Source of the DNA: Streptomyces atratus
GTDB lineage: Bacteria > Actinomycetota > Actinomycetes > Streptomycetales > Streptomycetaceae
Assembly: GCF_014648655.1 (NCBI RefSeq)
Contig: NZ_BMRN01000008.1
Location: 1 to 64,000, forward strand
Length of the DNA stretch: 64,000 nucleotides
Direction of reading: 5' to 3'
Shown: positions 24,320 through 31,412 of the stretch, one piece after another
Numbering within the stretch: the first letter of the stretch is position 1
Layout: every line of letters begins with the position of its first letter
Translations under genes and position numbers: made by a program
The notes under the pieces: model-generated
What the model saw: only the letters and a program-made list of their open reading frames with translations
Told to the model about the DNA's origin: nothing
Databases searched by the model: none

Positions 24320-24730
24320 GGCGGCACCTCTCGCTGGGACGTCTCTTTCCAGCATGCGCTGATCGGGTTGTCCCGCAACTGCTCCGAGGCGGAGCGCCTC
24401 CACGTTCGGGGGGAGATGCGGGTTCGAACCCCGTCCGCGACGCCTCGTCTTCGACGTCATGCACTCCGGGACCTCTCGGAGCCGGCCTCTGACGTCGCAG
24501 CGGTCTCCCGGTCGACGTACCGCAGCAGTGGTCCCAGCCGGAGCCCGGCCATGGTGTGCCCGTCTCGCGTCGTCCCGGTGTACGGGTACGGAGCCGTGCG
24601 GCGTGCACGGCTCCGTACGGTACGGAACGACGTGGGAGGGCGGGCCGGTTCCGCTCAGCGGCCCCCGGCTCTTCGGCGGGGCCGGACGCGGTTGCCCGGC
24701 GCGGTCCTCGCTGTGTCGTTCGGCGGCCGT
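24320..24730. other. intergenic with hairpin and tRNA-like T-arm
   Basis: No gene supported. It holds a perfect 14-bp inverted repeat (24586-24618) and a T-arm-like sequence at 24417-24433 that does not belong to a recognisable tRNA. Confidence 0.5.
24586..24618 (-). terminator. hairpin terminator of HNH nuclease gene
   Basis: Perfect 14-bp arms GTACGGAGCCGTGC and GCACGGCTCCGTAC with loop GGCGT, about 110 bp after the stop of the nuclease gene. Confidence 0.75.
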
Positions 24731-25375
24731 TCAGCAGCCGTTCAGGACGGACTGCAGGGCGCTCTTCTCGGCCGAGTCGACGCTCAGGTCGTAGTAGTGC
24801 TTCACATGCACCCAGGCGCGCACGTACGTGCACCGGTACGCGGTGCGCGAGGGCAGCCAACTGGCCGGGTCCTGGTCACCCTTGGACTGGTTGACATTGT
24901 CGGTGACCGCGATCAGCTGCGGGCGCGTCAGGTCGTTGGCGTACGCCTGTCGTTGGGCGGTCGTCCAGCTGCTGGCGCCCGATCGCCAGGCCTCGGCGAG
25001 CGGGACCATGTGGTCGATGTCCAGATCGGATGCGGCGGTCCAGGTGGCGCCGTCGTACTCCGAGTACCAACTTCCGCTGACGGCTGCGCAGCTGGAGTTC
25101 TGCGTCACATTCGTGCCGTCCCGATCGAGGACGACCTCACGGGTGTTGCAGGTGCCCGACTGGGTGATCCAGTGCGGGAACTTGTCGCGGCTGTAGCCGG
25201 TCGACGAGCCCTCCGCGGAGACTGTCAGTTCGCTCAGATAGGTACGGGCGGTCGATGCCGAGACCGGGGTGGGCATGGCCGCCTGGGCGGTGGGGGCGGT
25301 GAGCAGTCCGGTGGTTGCGGCGAGGGCGGCGGATGCGGCGACGACAGTGATGCGACGCGCGTAGACACCTGACAT
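24731..25375 (-). CDS. secreted HNH-family nuclease (GmrSD/DUF1524-like)
   Basis: 214 residues. A signal peptide (about 1-33, ending APTAQAA) is followed by YLSELTVSAEGSSTGYSRDK. The catalytic core reads LDIDHMVPLAEAWRSGAS, with the Asp-His of the His-Me finger fold, and DNVNQSKGDQDPASWLP, giving the Asn and the later Asp. Cysteines around CNTREVVLDRDG and SSCAAVSG likely form a disulfide. Streptomyces secretes such nucleases for nutrient scavenging or during differentiation. Start ATG 25375. Terminator at 24586-24618. Confidence 0.93.
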   Translation of the reverse strand: MSGVYARRITVVAASAALAATTGLLTAPTAQAAMPTPVSASTARTYLSELTVSAEGSSTGYSRDKFPHWITQSGTCNTREVVLDRDGTNVTQNSSCAAVSGSWYSEYDGATWTAASDLDIDHMVPLAEAWRSGASSWTTAQRQAYANDLTRPQLIAVTDNVNQSKGDQDPASWLPSRTAYRCTYVRAWVHVKHYYDLSVDSAEKSALQSVLNGC

Positions 25376-25642
25376 GCGAACTCCCTTGATGTGGGGGGAC
25401 CTTGGACGGGCGACCCGTGGGGCCCGGCCATCGTGGCGGCGCCAGGTTTCCGTGGGGTGGGCGCCAGGTAACAGAGTGGCGACATGGGCACGTCACATCA
25501 AGAGTTCTGACGAACAGGGCTGGGGCATGGGGGCGTACGTCCGCATCTGCGCGGGCGCATGTACTGACGCACCGGCAATTCGCCGGTGCAGTGGCCCGAT
25601 TCGCTCAGGTGCTCCGGGCCTGGCCGGTCGTAGGGTTACGGC

Positions 25643-26377
25643 GTGCTGCTACCGGTCGACATCACGCTCGGGGTCGTCCTGGCCCTGCTGCTCGCGGCGG
25701 CGGCCTCCGTCGCCGCCCTGGCCTCGCTCGGCCGGTCGCGCGAGATCCTGCTGGCCGGGCTGCGGGCCGCGGTCCAACTCGCCGCGGTTTCCCTGCTCAT
25801 CGGCTGGGTGGTCCGTTCGCTGCCGCCGCTGCTCGGGTTCGTGGCGTTGATGTACGCCGTGGCGGTACGGACCGCGGGCCGTCGGATCACCCGCAATCGC
25901 ACCTGGTGGTGGGCGGCTCTGCCGATCGGGGCGGGGGTCGCGCCGGTGGTCGCCCTGCTGCTGCTCACCGGACTCGTTCCGGTCCGGGGCATCACGCTGA
26001 TCCCGGTGACCGGCATCCTCATCGGGGGTGCGCTGACCGCGACCGTGCTCGGCGGGCGGCGGGCGCTGGACGAGTTGACGACCCGGCGCGGGGAGGTGGA
26101 GGCGGGTATGGCGCTCGGGCTGCTCGACCGTGACGCGAGGCTGGAGATCGCCCGGCCCGCGGCGGCGGACGCGCTGCTGCCGGGGCTCGATCAGACGCGG
26201 ACGGTGGGGCTCGTCACATTGCCGGGCGCCTTCGTGGGCATGCTGCTGGGCGGCGCCTCGCCGGTCCAGGCGGGGGCCGTGCAGCTGTTCGTACTGGTGG
26301 CGCTCATGGCCGTACAGGCGGTGGCTGTCACGACCGTGCTCGAACTGGTGGCACGGGGACGGCTGCACCGGGACTGA
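25643..26377 (+). CDS. FetB/YbbM-like (UPF0014) ABC permease
   Basis: 244 residues with seven transmembrane helices. Signature stretches are LGRSREILLAGLRAAVQLAA, then LIPVTGILIGGALTATVLGG, LGLLDRDARLEIARPAAADA and TLPGAFVGMLLGGASPVQAG. This is the UPF0014 family that includes FetB, the permease of an iron-export ABC pump. The usual ATPase partner (FetA) is not beside it. Start GTG 25643. A small hairpin (CACCGGC...GCCGGTG, 25570-25588) precedes it. Confidence 0.88.
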   Translation: MLLPVDITLGVVLALLLAAAASVAALASLGRSREILLAGLRAAVQLAAVSLLIGWVVRSLPPLLGFVALMYAVAVRTAGRRITRNRTWWWAALPIGAGVAPVVALLLLTGLVPVRGITLIPVTGILIGGALTATVLGGRRALDELTTRRGEVEAGMALGLLDRDARLEIARPAAADALLPGLDQTRTVGLVTLPGAFVGMLLGGASPVQAGAVQLFVLVALMAVQAVAVTTVLELVARGRLHRD

Positions 26378-26425
26378 GGGCTGCCGCAGGCCGGCTGTCG
26401 CGGACCGGGGCCCGCCGGGGCCCGG

Positions 26426-27094
26426 CTATCGCGCGCTGATGCGCAGCCGGATCGAACCGTCGGCCGCCGCTTCCACCCGGAGCTGAGTCAGGTCCTCGAC
26501 GTGTGCGTCGGGCGAGAGTGCTGAGGCCCGCGGGCCGACGCCCACGACACGCATGCCCGCCGCCCGGCCGGCCGCGATGCCCGCCTCCGAGTCCTCGAAG
26601 ACGACACAGTCCGCCGGGGCGAAGCCCAGCTCGGCCGCTCCCTTGAGGAAACCCTCGGGGTCCGGCTTGCTCGCGCCGACGCTCTCGGCGGTGACGCGGA
26701 TGACCGGCATCCGCAGTCCGGACGCGTTCATCCGGGTCCGGGCCAGCGCCTCGTCGGCCGAGGTGACCAGGGCGTGCGGGAGCCCGGCGATCGCGTCCAT
26801 GAAGGCGGGTGCGCCGGCGATCGGGACGACGCCGTCGGTGTCGGCGGTTTCCTCGGCGAGCATCGCCCGGTTGTCCGCGTAGTTCTGCTCCATCGGGCGG
26901 TCCGGGAGGAGCACCGCCATGGTGGCGTACCCCTGCCGCCCGTGGACCACCTTGAGCGCGGCCTCCGGGTCGAGCCCCTCCCGCAGTGCCCAGCGCCGCC
27001 AGCAGCGCTCCACGACGGCGTCGGAGTTCACGAGGGTGCCGTCCATGTCCAGGAGCAATGCCTTAAAAACGCCAATGGTCTCTGACCTGGGCAA
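26426..27094 (-). CDS. HAD-IA family sugar-phosphatase-like hydrolase
   Basis: About 222 residues. HAD motifs are complete: LLLDMDGTLVNSD (motif I with the nucleophile Asp), ALVTSADE (motif II Ser/Thr), Lys in SVGASKPDPEGFL (motif III) and CVVFEDSEAGIAAGRAAGM (motif IV). The alpha-helical cap after motif I fits phosphatases of sugar phosphates such as YfbT/2-deoxyglucose-6-phosphate phosphatase. TTG 27094 is preferred because AGAGGA stands 7-8 nt upstream. The att-like repeat at 27130 lies 36 bp before this start, so an element integrated into its upstream region. Confidence 0.88.
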   Translation of the reverse strand: MPRSETIGVFKALLLDMDGTLVNSDAVVERCWRRWALREGLDPEAALKVVHGRQGYATMAVLLPDRPMEQNYADNRAMLAEETADTDGVVPIAGAPAFMDAIAGLPHALVTSADEALARTRMNASGLRMPVIRVTAESVGASKPDPEGFLKGAAELGFAPADCVVFEDSEAGIAAGRAAGMRVVGVGPRASALSPDAHVEDLTQLRVEAAADGSIRLRISAR

Positions 27095-27129
27095 GGGGCC
27101 GTCCTCTGTGTGAGACAAGTTTGTTTCGC

Positions 27130-27142
27130 CACGATACAAAAA
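27130..27142 (+). repeat. att-like 13-bp direct repeat, left copy
   Basis: CACGATACAAAAA, identical to 30040-30052 and with a similar TTTGTT-type flank on the left. The A-rich word is out of character with the GC-rich surroundings. It marks the left end of a degenerate element. Confidence 0.65.
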
Positions 27143-27320
27143 GGATGCCGCTCTGGTCAATCCAGAGGCGCGCTGGAGGCCCGGCCGCATTCGCGATCGG
27201 GCCTCCAGTTGTCTTCATCGCCGATGCGATCGGTGTATCCCTAGCCGACTTCCTACGCGAATGAGCCCCGGCCGGCCGACGGGGGGCGCCGACCAGGGCG
27301 GTCTCGGGGCGGTGGCTCCG

Positions 27321-27437
27321 TCAGTTCCCGCAGACGTTGCAGGGATATGCCGTCTGGGAGATGCAGTTGCCGTGATCGTCGTACACGTACACAACGCTCT
27401 TGGTTCCGGGGCAGTTCGGCGTGGAGCTACAGGCCAT
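27321..27437 (-). CDS. cysteine-rich peptide (38 aa)
   Basis: Reads MACSSTPNCPGTKSVVYVYD and ends QTAYPCNVCGN, with five cysteines in 38 residues. ATG 27437 overlaps the end of the upstream 65-aa gene by 11 bp, so translation is probably coupled. The CxxC ending suggests a metal-binding knuckle. Such tiny Cys-rich proteins are frequent in actinophage and ICE accessory regions. Function unknown. Confidence 0.6.
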   Translation of the reverse strand: MACSSTPNCPGTKSVVYVYDDHGNCISQTAYPCNVCGN

Positions 27438-27624
27438 GGCGTGGTCTTCTCGGTGTCCCATACGAGAGCTTCGCCTTCTGTTCGAGAGTGGGCTCCCACT
27501 TCGCTCGGCATCCGGCGCAGTACCAGTCCCACCGTTCCGCTGTAGTCGGTGTGGTGCGGCTGGTGTCTCGCCAGAGCGCCGGGTGGTCGAGGCAGTGGGG
27601 GCATGACGGCGGCCGATACACCAC
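27427..27624 (-). CDS. zinc-ribbon-like small protein (65 aa)
   Basis: GTG 27624 with AGGAGG 5 nt upstream gives a product with CPHC near residue 8 and WYCAGC near residue 34, two CxxC pairs spaced as in a zinc ribbon. The Trp-rich middle (ALWRDTSRTTPTTAERWDWY) and the lysine-rich end suggest nucleic-acid or protein binding. Overlaps the next peptide gene. Probably element cargo. Confidence 0.65.
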   Translation of the reverse strand: MVYRPPSCPHCLDHPALWRDTSRTTPTTAERWDWYCAGCRAKWEPTLEQKAKLSYGTPRRPRHGL

Positions 27625-27725
27625 GTGGTCCTCCTGTATGGGGTCCTGGCCAGGGTGGCTCGGTCACTGGGGACGTGCTGTGCTGACCCGCTGCGGCCAC
27701 CCGTTCGGGGGACCTGCGGCGGGAG

Positions 27726-27869
27726 TCATCGGGGCTGTGCGCTGGTGCAGCAGGGTCCGGCCCATACCTCGGTGTCGAGGTTGTGGGCTCCGAGCTGGTT
27801 GCGGATGAACCCGACACTCACGGCGCCGGTGGTGAGGGGCTTCTTGCATCAGACGCAGGCGCGACCCAT
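27726..27869 (-). pseudogene. small Cys-containing element gene with internal TGA
   Basis: From ATG 27869 the frame reads MGRACV, TGA, then CKKPLTTGAVSVGFIRNQLG ... VWAGPCC to a stop at 27726. The CxxC split by the stop, and another pair near the end, look like one zinc-ribbon protein in which an Arg codon (CGA) became TGA. No start follows the stop. A related fragment ending DCECDQCKAKQQ lies just upstream in another frame without a start. Confidence 0.45.
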
Positions 27870-28135
27870 GGACTGGTCCCACGTCAGCGTCCCCGGACCG
27901 GGAAGCGGACGGGCGGGGGCGGTCACTGCTGCTTGGCCTTGCATTGGTCGCACTCGCAGTCCGGATACGCCGCGGTGAGGGAATACCGCTGACCGTAGGA
28001 ACCCGTTGTGCATGCGAGCTACGAATGTGCAGAAGTGTGCGCACACTGCGCTCGCGCGGGTGGTTGGCCGCTTCGCACCCTTAACCGGTTGGTCCTTTTG
28101 GAAGACTGTGATGCGCACAACTGCACACCACATGG

Positions 28136-28349
28136 ACGGAGGCCGGCATGTCGTTGCTGTTCATCGGGATCGAACCACGTCTACGACGACGCGCTCGTCT
28201 CTGTCGAACTGGTGTCTGCGCAGGTGAGAATCACGCAACCCAGCGAGATCGCCTTGTACGTGAAGGCGTTCGAGCAGATGAGACAGACAGCCGTGTACGG
28301 CGCTGAGGCGCGCGCCCTGATCGTGAAGGCCATCGATGCCCTGACCTGA
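28136..28349 (+). pseudogene. Scr1/DUF5753 regulator, C-terminal fragment
   Basis: The end of this frame, QVRITQPSEIALYVKAFEQM followed by AVYGAEARALIVKAIDAL, is the typical tail of Streptomyces XRE regulators with a DUF5753 (Scr1) domain, which bind effectors and often sit beside DUF397 genes. The N-terminal helix-turn-helix and most of the effector domain are missing. A remnant within the element. Confidence 0.7.
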
Positions 28350-28365
28350 TCCGGGCGCACGAAAC

Positions 28366-28399
28366 CGCCCCCGCACCGGCCGAAGCCGGAACGGGGGCG
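28366..28399 (+). terminator. hairpin terminator
   Basis: Nested arms CGCCCCCG/CGGGGGCG and CCGGC/GCCGG, 17 bp after the regulator fragment stop. Confidence 0.65.
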
Positions 28400-28554
28400 T
28401 GGTGAGCGGGCCCACTGCTGGGGACTGCCTGATCGGGCGAGTCGAGTCACCCCCATCGGTGCGGTGCGTTGGCGGGGGGCCTCCGAACCAATGTTATACG
28501 TTGCGTAATCAATCGGGCACGCAATGTGACCGCTTTGGAGTGGAGGAGTCCTTC

Positions 28555-29061
28555 ATGCGCATTCGATCTGCCTGCGTCACGGTTGCCGTAGCGCTGAGTG
28601 CGACCGTACTTGGGGTGGGCACCGCCGACGCGACCGGGCCGTTGAGCGGCACCAAGGTCCGCAACTGGCAGACCGGCTATGTCCTCGGTGTTGCCGGTGG
28701 CTCGACGGTCGGCGGCGCCCAGATCCAGTACGAGGTCGACACCGACAACTTGGCCCAGAAGTGGGCCATCGACCCGGTCACCAGCAGCACCTTCCTGCTG
28801 CGCAATCTCAACAGTGACATGTGCGTCACTGCGGTGGGCGGAGGTAACACCGAAGCCCTCCAACAGCGTCCATGTGACGCCCGGTGGGACGAGCAGATCT
28901 TCAGCATGGAGGCCTCCAGTAAGGCCAACCGGTACCAGCTCAAGAACCAGGCCTACAACCTGTGCTTGAACCCCGGCACCACTGGCGCCCCCGCCTACGC
29001 CCGAGTTATCGCCTGTAGCGTTACCAACAACTACAACGCCCACTCGTTTGACGTCCGCTGA
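28555..29061 (+). CDS. secreted ricin-type lectin-like protein
   Basis: 168 residues. A signal peptide (about 1-28) is followed by one beta-trefoil RICIN domain with repeats VRNWQTGYVLGVAGGSTVGG, then WAIDPVTSSTFLLRNLNSD and YQLKNQAYNLCLNPGTT. The Q-x-W element is represented by QKW in the first repeat, and two Cys pairs are available. Such domains bind sugars. ATG 28555 has TGGAGGAG 6 nt upstream and the gene has hairpins on both sides, so it is an independent intact unit inside the element, probably cargo. Confidence 0.8.
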   Translation: MRIRSACVTVAVALSATVLGVGTADATGPLSGTKVRNWQTGYVLGVAGGSTVGGAQIQYEVDTDNLAQKWAIDPVTSSTFLLRNLNSDMCVTAVGGGNTEALQQRPCDARWDEQIFSMEASSKANRYQLKNQAYNLCLNPGTTGAPAYARVIACSVTNNYNAHSFDVR

Positions 29062-29101
29062 CCTCTTCAGCGCGGAGTGATACGAAGCGGCGTGACGAGA
29101 C

Positions 29102-29132
29102 CGCCCCCTCCCACACGGCGCGGGAGGGGGCG
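29102..29132 (+). terminator. hairpin terminator of lectin gene
   Basis: Perfect 11-bp arms CGCCCCCTCCC and GGGAGGGGGCG, 41 bp after the lectin stop. Confidence 0.75.
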
Positions 29133-29135
29133 CGG

Positions 29136-29382
29136 TTACTTCTGCGGGATCTGCCACAGGGTCAGGGCGAGGCCGGTCACGTCGGCCGGTGCAGCGATGG
29201 ACGGGAGCGGCCACCGGGTACGTTCGAGGGTGTCGAGGCGCTGCTCGTGGTCGTCGATACGCCGGTCGGTCTGGTCGCCACGCTGTACGAGCAGGGTGAG
29301 CGACCCATCGACCTTGGTGAAGCCGGTTTCCATTGCGCCGCGTAGCTTCTCCAGCTCGACCGCGACCGCGGCCGCCAGCCGC
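29136..29382 (-). pseudogene. phage coiled-coil protein, truncated
   Basis: Reads LAAAVAVELEKLRGAMETGF, then GDQTDRRIDDHEQRLDTLER and ends in RWPLPSIAAPADVTGLALTL. A coiled coil followed by a single membrane segment is a common actinophage lysis-region protein. The true N-terminus is lost: upstream codons merge with a peptidoglycan-binding fragment in another frame, at about 29380. Confidence 0.6.
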
Positions 29383-29384
29383 CT

Positions 29385-29580
29385 TGAGCGCCCGCTGACG
29401 TCCCTTCGCCGAGGGCGACTTGCGACCAGGGGCGAGGCCGGCCGGAAAGGCGGGCGGCGAGTACGGCTTGCGGACCCCGTGGACGAAGGGGTCGACGCAG
29501 CAGCGCCGGTCATCCCCCGCCGGCGGCGCGACGTAGCCCGGGACCGGGCCCGTGCTGCTCGCGAGCGGGCCCGACTGCAA
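29385..29580 (-). pseudogene. phage lysin peptidoglycan-binding fragment
   Basis: The frame reads VDPFVHGVRKPYSPPAFPAG, then LAPGRKSPSAKGRQRALKAA, matching the linker and start of the C-terminal peptidoglycan-binding domain of actinophage endolysins. Both the catalytic part and the rest of the binding domain are gone, the latter deleted at the junction with the coiled-coil remnant. Confidence 0.5.
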
Positions 29581-29583
29581 GGG

Positions 29584-29991
29584 GAACTGGTTGAAACTCC
29601 AGGACGGATTGGCGAGGCTTCAGGCCGACCGCGCCGTGAACCCGGACGGCTACCCGCCCGGCGTCCATGAAGCCGCCCGCGACCGCATCAAGACCCAGGT
29701 GAGACGGCCGATCAGCTGCTCGCCAAGTCCGCCGTCATCGAGGCAACGCCCGACGTATCCGACTATGAGCTGCCGATCGTCGGGCTGCTGGATGAGTGGG
29801 AGACGATCGCTGACAGCGAGCGAAGCGGCATTCTTCGGCAGCTGCTCATCCGCGTTGCCGTCTACCGGGTAGAACGCGAGGGATACGCCCGCGCAGCGAG
29901 CCGCATCGAGTTTCACCCGGTGTGGGAGCCGGACCCATGGGAGGACGGTGGCCGGGCATGGGCGGGCTCCAGGGGGAAAGAGAACAAGTAG
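29584..29991 (+). pseudogene. large serine recombinase, C-terminal fragment, frameshifted
   Basis: The first part (LARLQADRAVNPDGYPPGVH) and second part (LLDEWETIADSERSGILRQL, then LIRVAVYRVEREGYARAASR, then FHPVWEPDPW) together match the end of serine integrases: the coiled-coil region and the final beta strand. A frameshift joins them near 29700. The catalytic resolvase domain and zinc domain are absent. It lies next to the right att-like repeat, as integrase genes do. It is a dead relic of the element's integrase. Confidence 0.75.
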
Positions 29992-30031
29992 CCTCGCCCG
30001 CCGGTCAGGGAGTGGCGGGCGGAGGCTACTT
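29986..30031 (+). terminator. long hairpin overlapping recombinase stop
   Basis: Arms AAGTAGCCTCGCCCGCC and GGCGGGC-GGAGGCTACTT pair over 17 bp with one bulge, starting in the stop codon and followed by TGTT. Confidence 0.8.
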
Positions 30032-30039
30032 TGTTCCAT

Positions 30040-30052
30040 CACGATACAAAAA
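30040..30052 (+). repeat. att-like 13-bp direct repeat, right copy
   Basis: CACGATACAAAAA, the same as at 27130-27142. It is 48 bp after the recombinase stop codon and closes the remnant element. Confidence 0.65.
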
Positions 30053-30088
30053 CCCGTCCGGGAAAGCCAATTCGGTCCCGGGCGGGTT
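30051..30088 (-). terminator. hairpin terminator of peptidoglycan-binding gene
   Basis: Arms AACCCGTCCGGGA and TCCCGGGCGGGTT pair over 13 bp with one wobble, 16 bp after the stop of the minus-strand gene. Confidence 0.7.
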
Positions 30089-30103
30089 CGTCGGGCCGGG
30101 TGG

Positions 30104-31192
30104 TCAGGAGCGTCCCCGGCCCGTCGTCTCCGCCTCCAGGGCGCGGCGCGTATTGGGGCCGTACACCCCCGACGGGTCGCCCTCGATGGACTTGTACGAC
30201 TGGTAGACGCTTACGGCGTGCTCGACCTGGCCCGTGAAGTCGCCGTCGTCCCGCCCGTGGAAGAGCCAGATCTCCTCCAGCCGGCGTTGCAGCTCGGCCA
30301 CCGCGGGCCCCTGGTCGCCGAGGCGCAGCGTGGGACCGGCCAGTGGAGCGGGCGGTGCGGACGAGGCCGGACGGCTCGCGTGCGGCGTGGACGCCGAGGG
30401 CGAGGGGGTGGCCGGCTGTGAGGCGGCGGACGCGGAGGGGGACGGCGAGGCGCTCGCCGAGGGGGACGTGGAGGCGGACACGGACGCGGACGGTGACGTG
30501 GAAGCCGGTCCGGAGGGCGCGGCCGATGCGGAGGCCGATGCGGAGGCCGATGCCGTCTCCTCCGCCGGGGCGCTCGCCACGGTGCTCGGCAGGGCCTGTT
30601 CCCCGTCGGCGTCCCCGTTGCCGATTCCGTCGAACAGTCCGCCTGCGAACGCCGCCGTGCCCACGACCGCGGCCACGGCCGCTCCTGCGGCGAGTGCCGC
30701 GAAGGGCCGTCGGCGGCGCGGCTGAACGGGATCACCGGCGGGTGCGAAGGCCGGTGCGAGGTGCGGTGTGCGGGCCGTGGTGCCGGGGACTTCGGCCGGC
30801 TCGACGGCGTCCGGCGGCGGACCTGCTGTCGCCGGGCCGAGAAAGAGCGGCATCGTCGTGGCCGCGTCCCCCGCCGGTCTGTGGTGCTGCTCGTCGTCTG
30901 CGGCCGGTGTCTCGTCGCCCAGCGTCACGTACGGCCGGATGCGCAGTGGATCGAAGTCCTCCGCCGCCGCGATCTCCGCCGAGTCGGCCGCCGACCGCGC
31001 GGCCCGGTGCTGCTCGGCGGCCCGGCGCTGCTCGGCGGCCCGCTGTGCCGCCCGTTCCCCGCACGCGCAGCCGGCCCCGGGTCTTCCGCCCGGCCCTCCG
31101 CCCAGCGGCCCTCCGTCCGGGCGTCCATCAGGTCTCTGCTTCTCGCCCGGTCTGCTGTCCATACCGCACTCCGGGCATATATGTCCGGTCAT
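30104..31192 (-). CDS. membrane-anchored peptidoglycan-binding protein with N-terminal zinc knuckle
   Basis: 362 residues from ATG 31192 (GGAGGGG upstream). The N-terminus has CPECG and later CACGERA, possibly a zinc ribbon. A Glu/Arg/Ala coiled region follows, then one transmembrane helix (FAALAAGAAVAAVVGTAAFA, about 165-185), a long Ser/Ala/Pro/Thr repeat (about 210-275, repeated SAS and SPS) and a C-terminal peptidoglycan-binding domain (LRLGDQGPAVAELQRRLEEI ... GVYGPNTRRALEAE). The layout suggests a cytoplasmic sensor or scaffold tied to the cell wall by a stretchable linker. Role unknown. Confidence 0.85.
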   Translation of the reverse strand: MTGHICPECGMDSRPGEKQRPDGRPDGGPLGGGPGGRPGAGCACGERAAQRAAEQRRAAEQHRAARSAADSAEIAAAEDFDPLRIRPYVTLGDETPAADDEQHHRPAGDAATTMPLFLGPATAGPPPDAVEPAEVPGTTARTPHLAPAFAPAGDPVQPRRRRPFAALAAGAAVAAVVGTAAFAGGLFDGIGNGDADGEQALPSTVASAPAEETASASASASASAAPSGPASTSPSASVSASTSPSASASPSPSASAASQPATPSPSASTPHASRPASSAPPAPLAGPTLRLGDQGPAVAELQRRLEEIWLFHGRDDGDFTGQVEHAVSVYQSYKSIEGDPSGVYGPNTRRALEAETTGRGRS

Positions 31193-31412
31193 ATTGGGCC
31201 CCTCCCCTTGAACTGCCTGCGATTATGCAGCCCGCTGCCGGGATGCCCAATGCCGTACCGAAATGCGTACCCGGGATGAATCCCGCTGCGACACACGCCG
31301 CGACACCCGCCCAGGGCCCGTCCCCGCAGGTCCCGGGCCCGGTCCCGCTCGGCAGGCCATAACCGTGCGGAACGGCCAGGATGGGGATGTAGCGGATCCG
31401 AGGAGATGTTCC

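Noticed and set aside
24417..24440. T-arm-like sequence GCGGGTTCGAACCCCGT
   Set aside because: No matching acceptor 5' strand or anticodon loop with a U before a plausible anticodon can be found upstream. Not called as a tRNA; it may be a relic.
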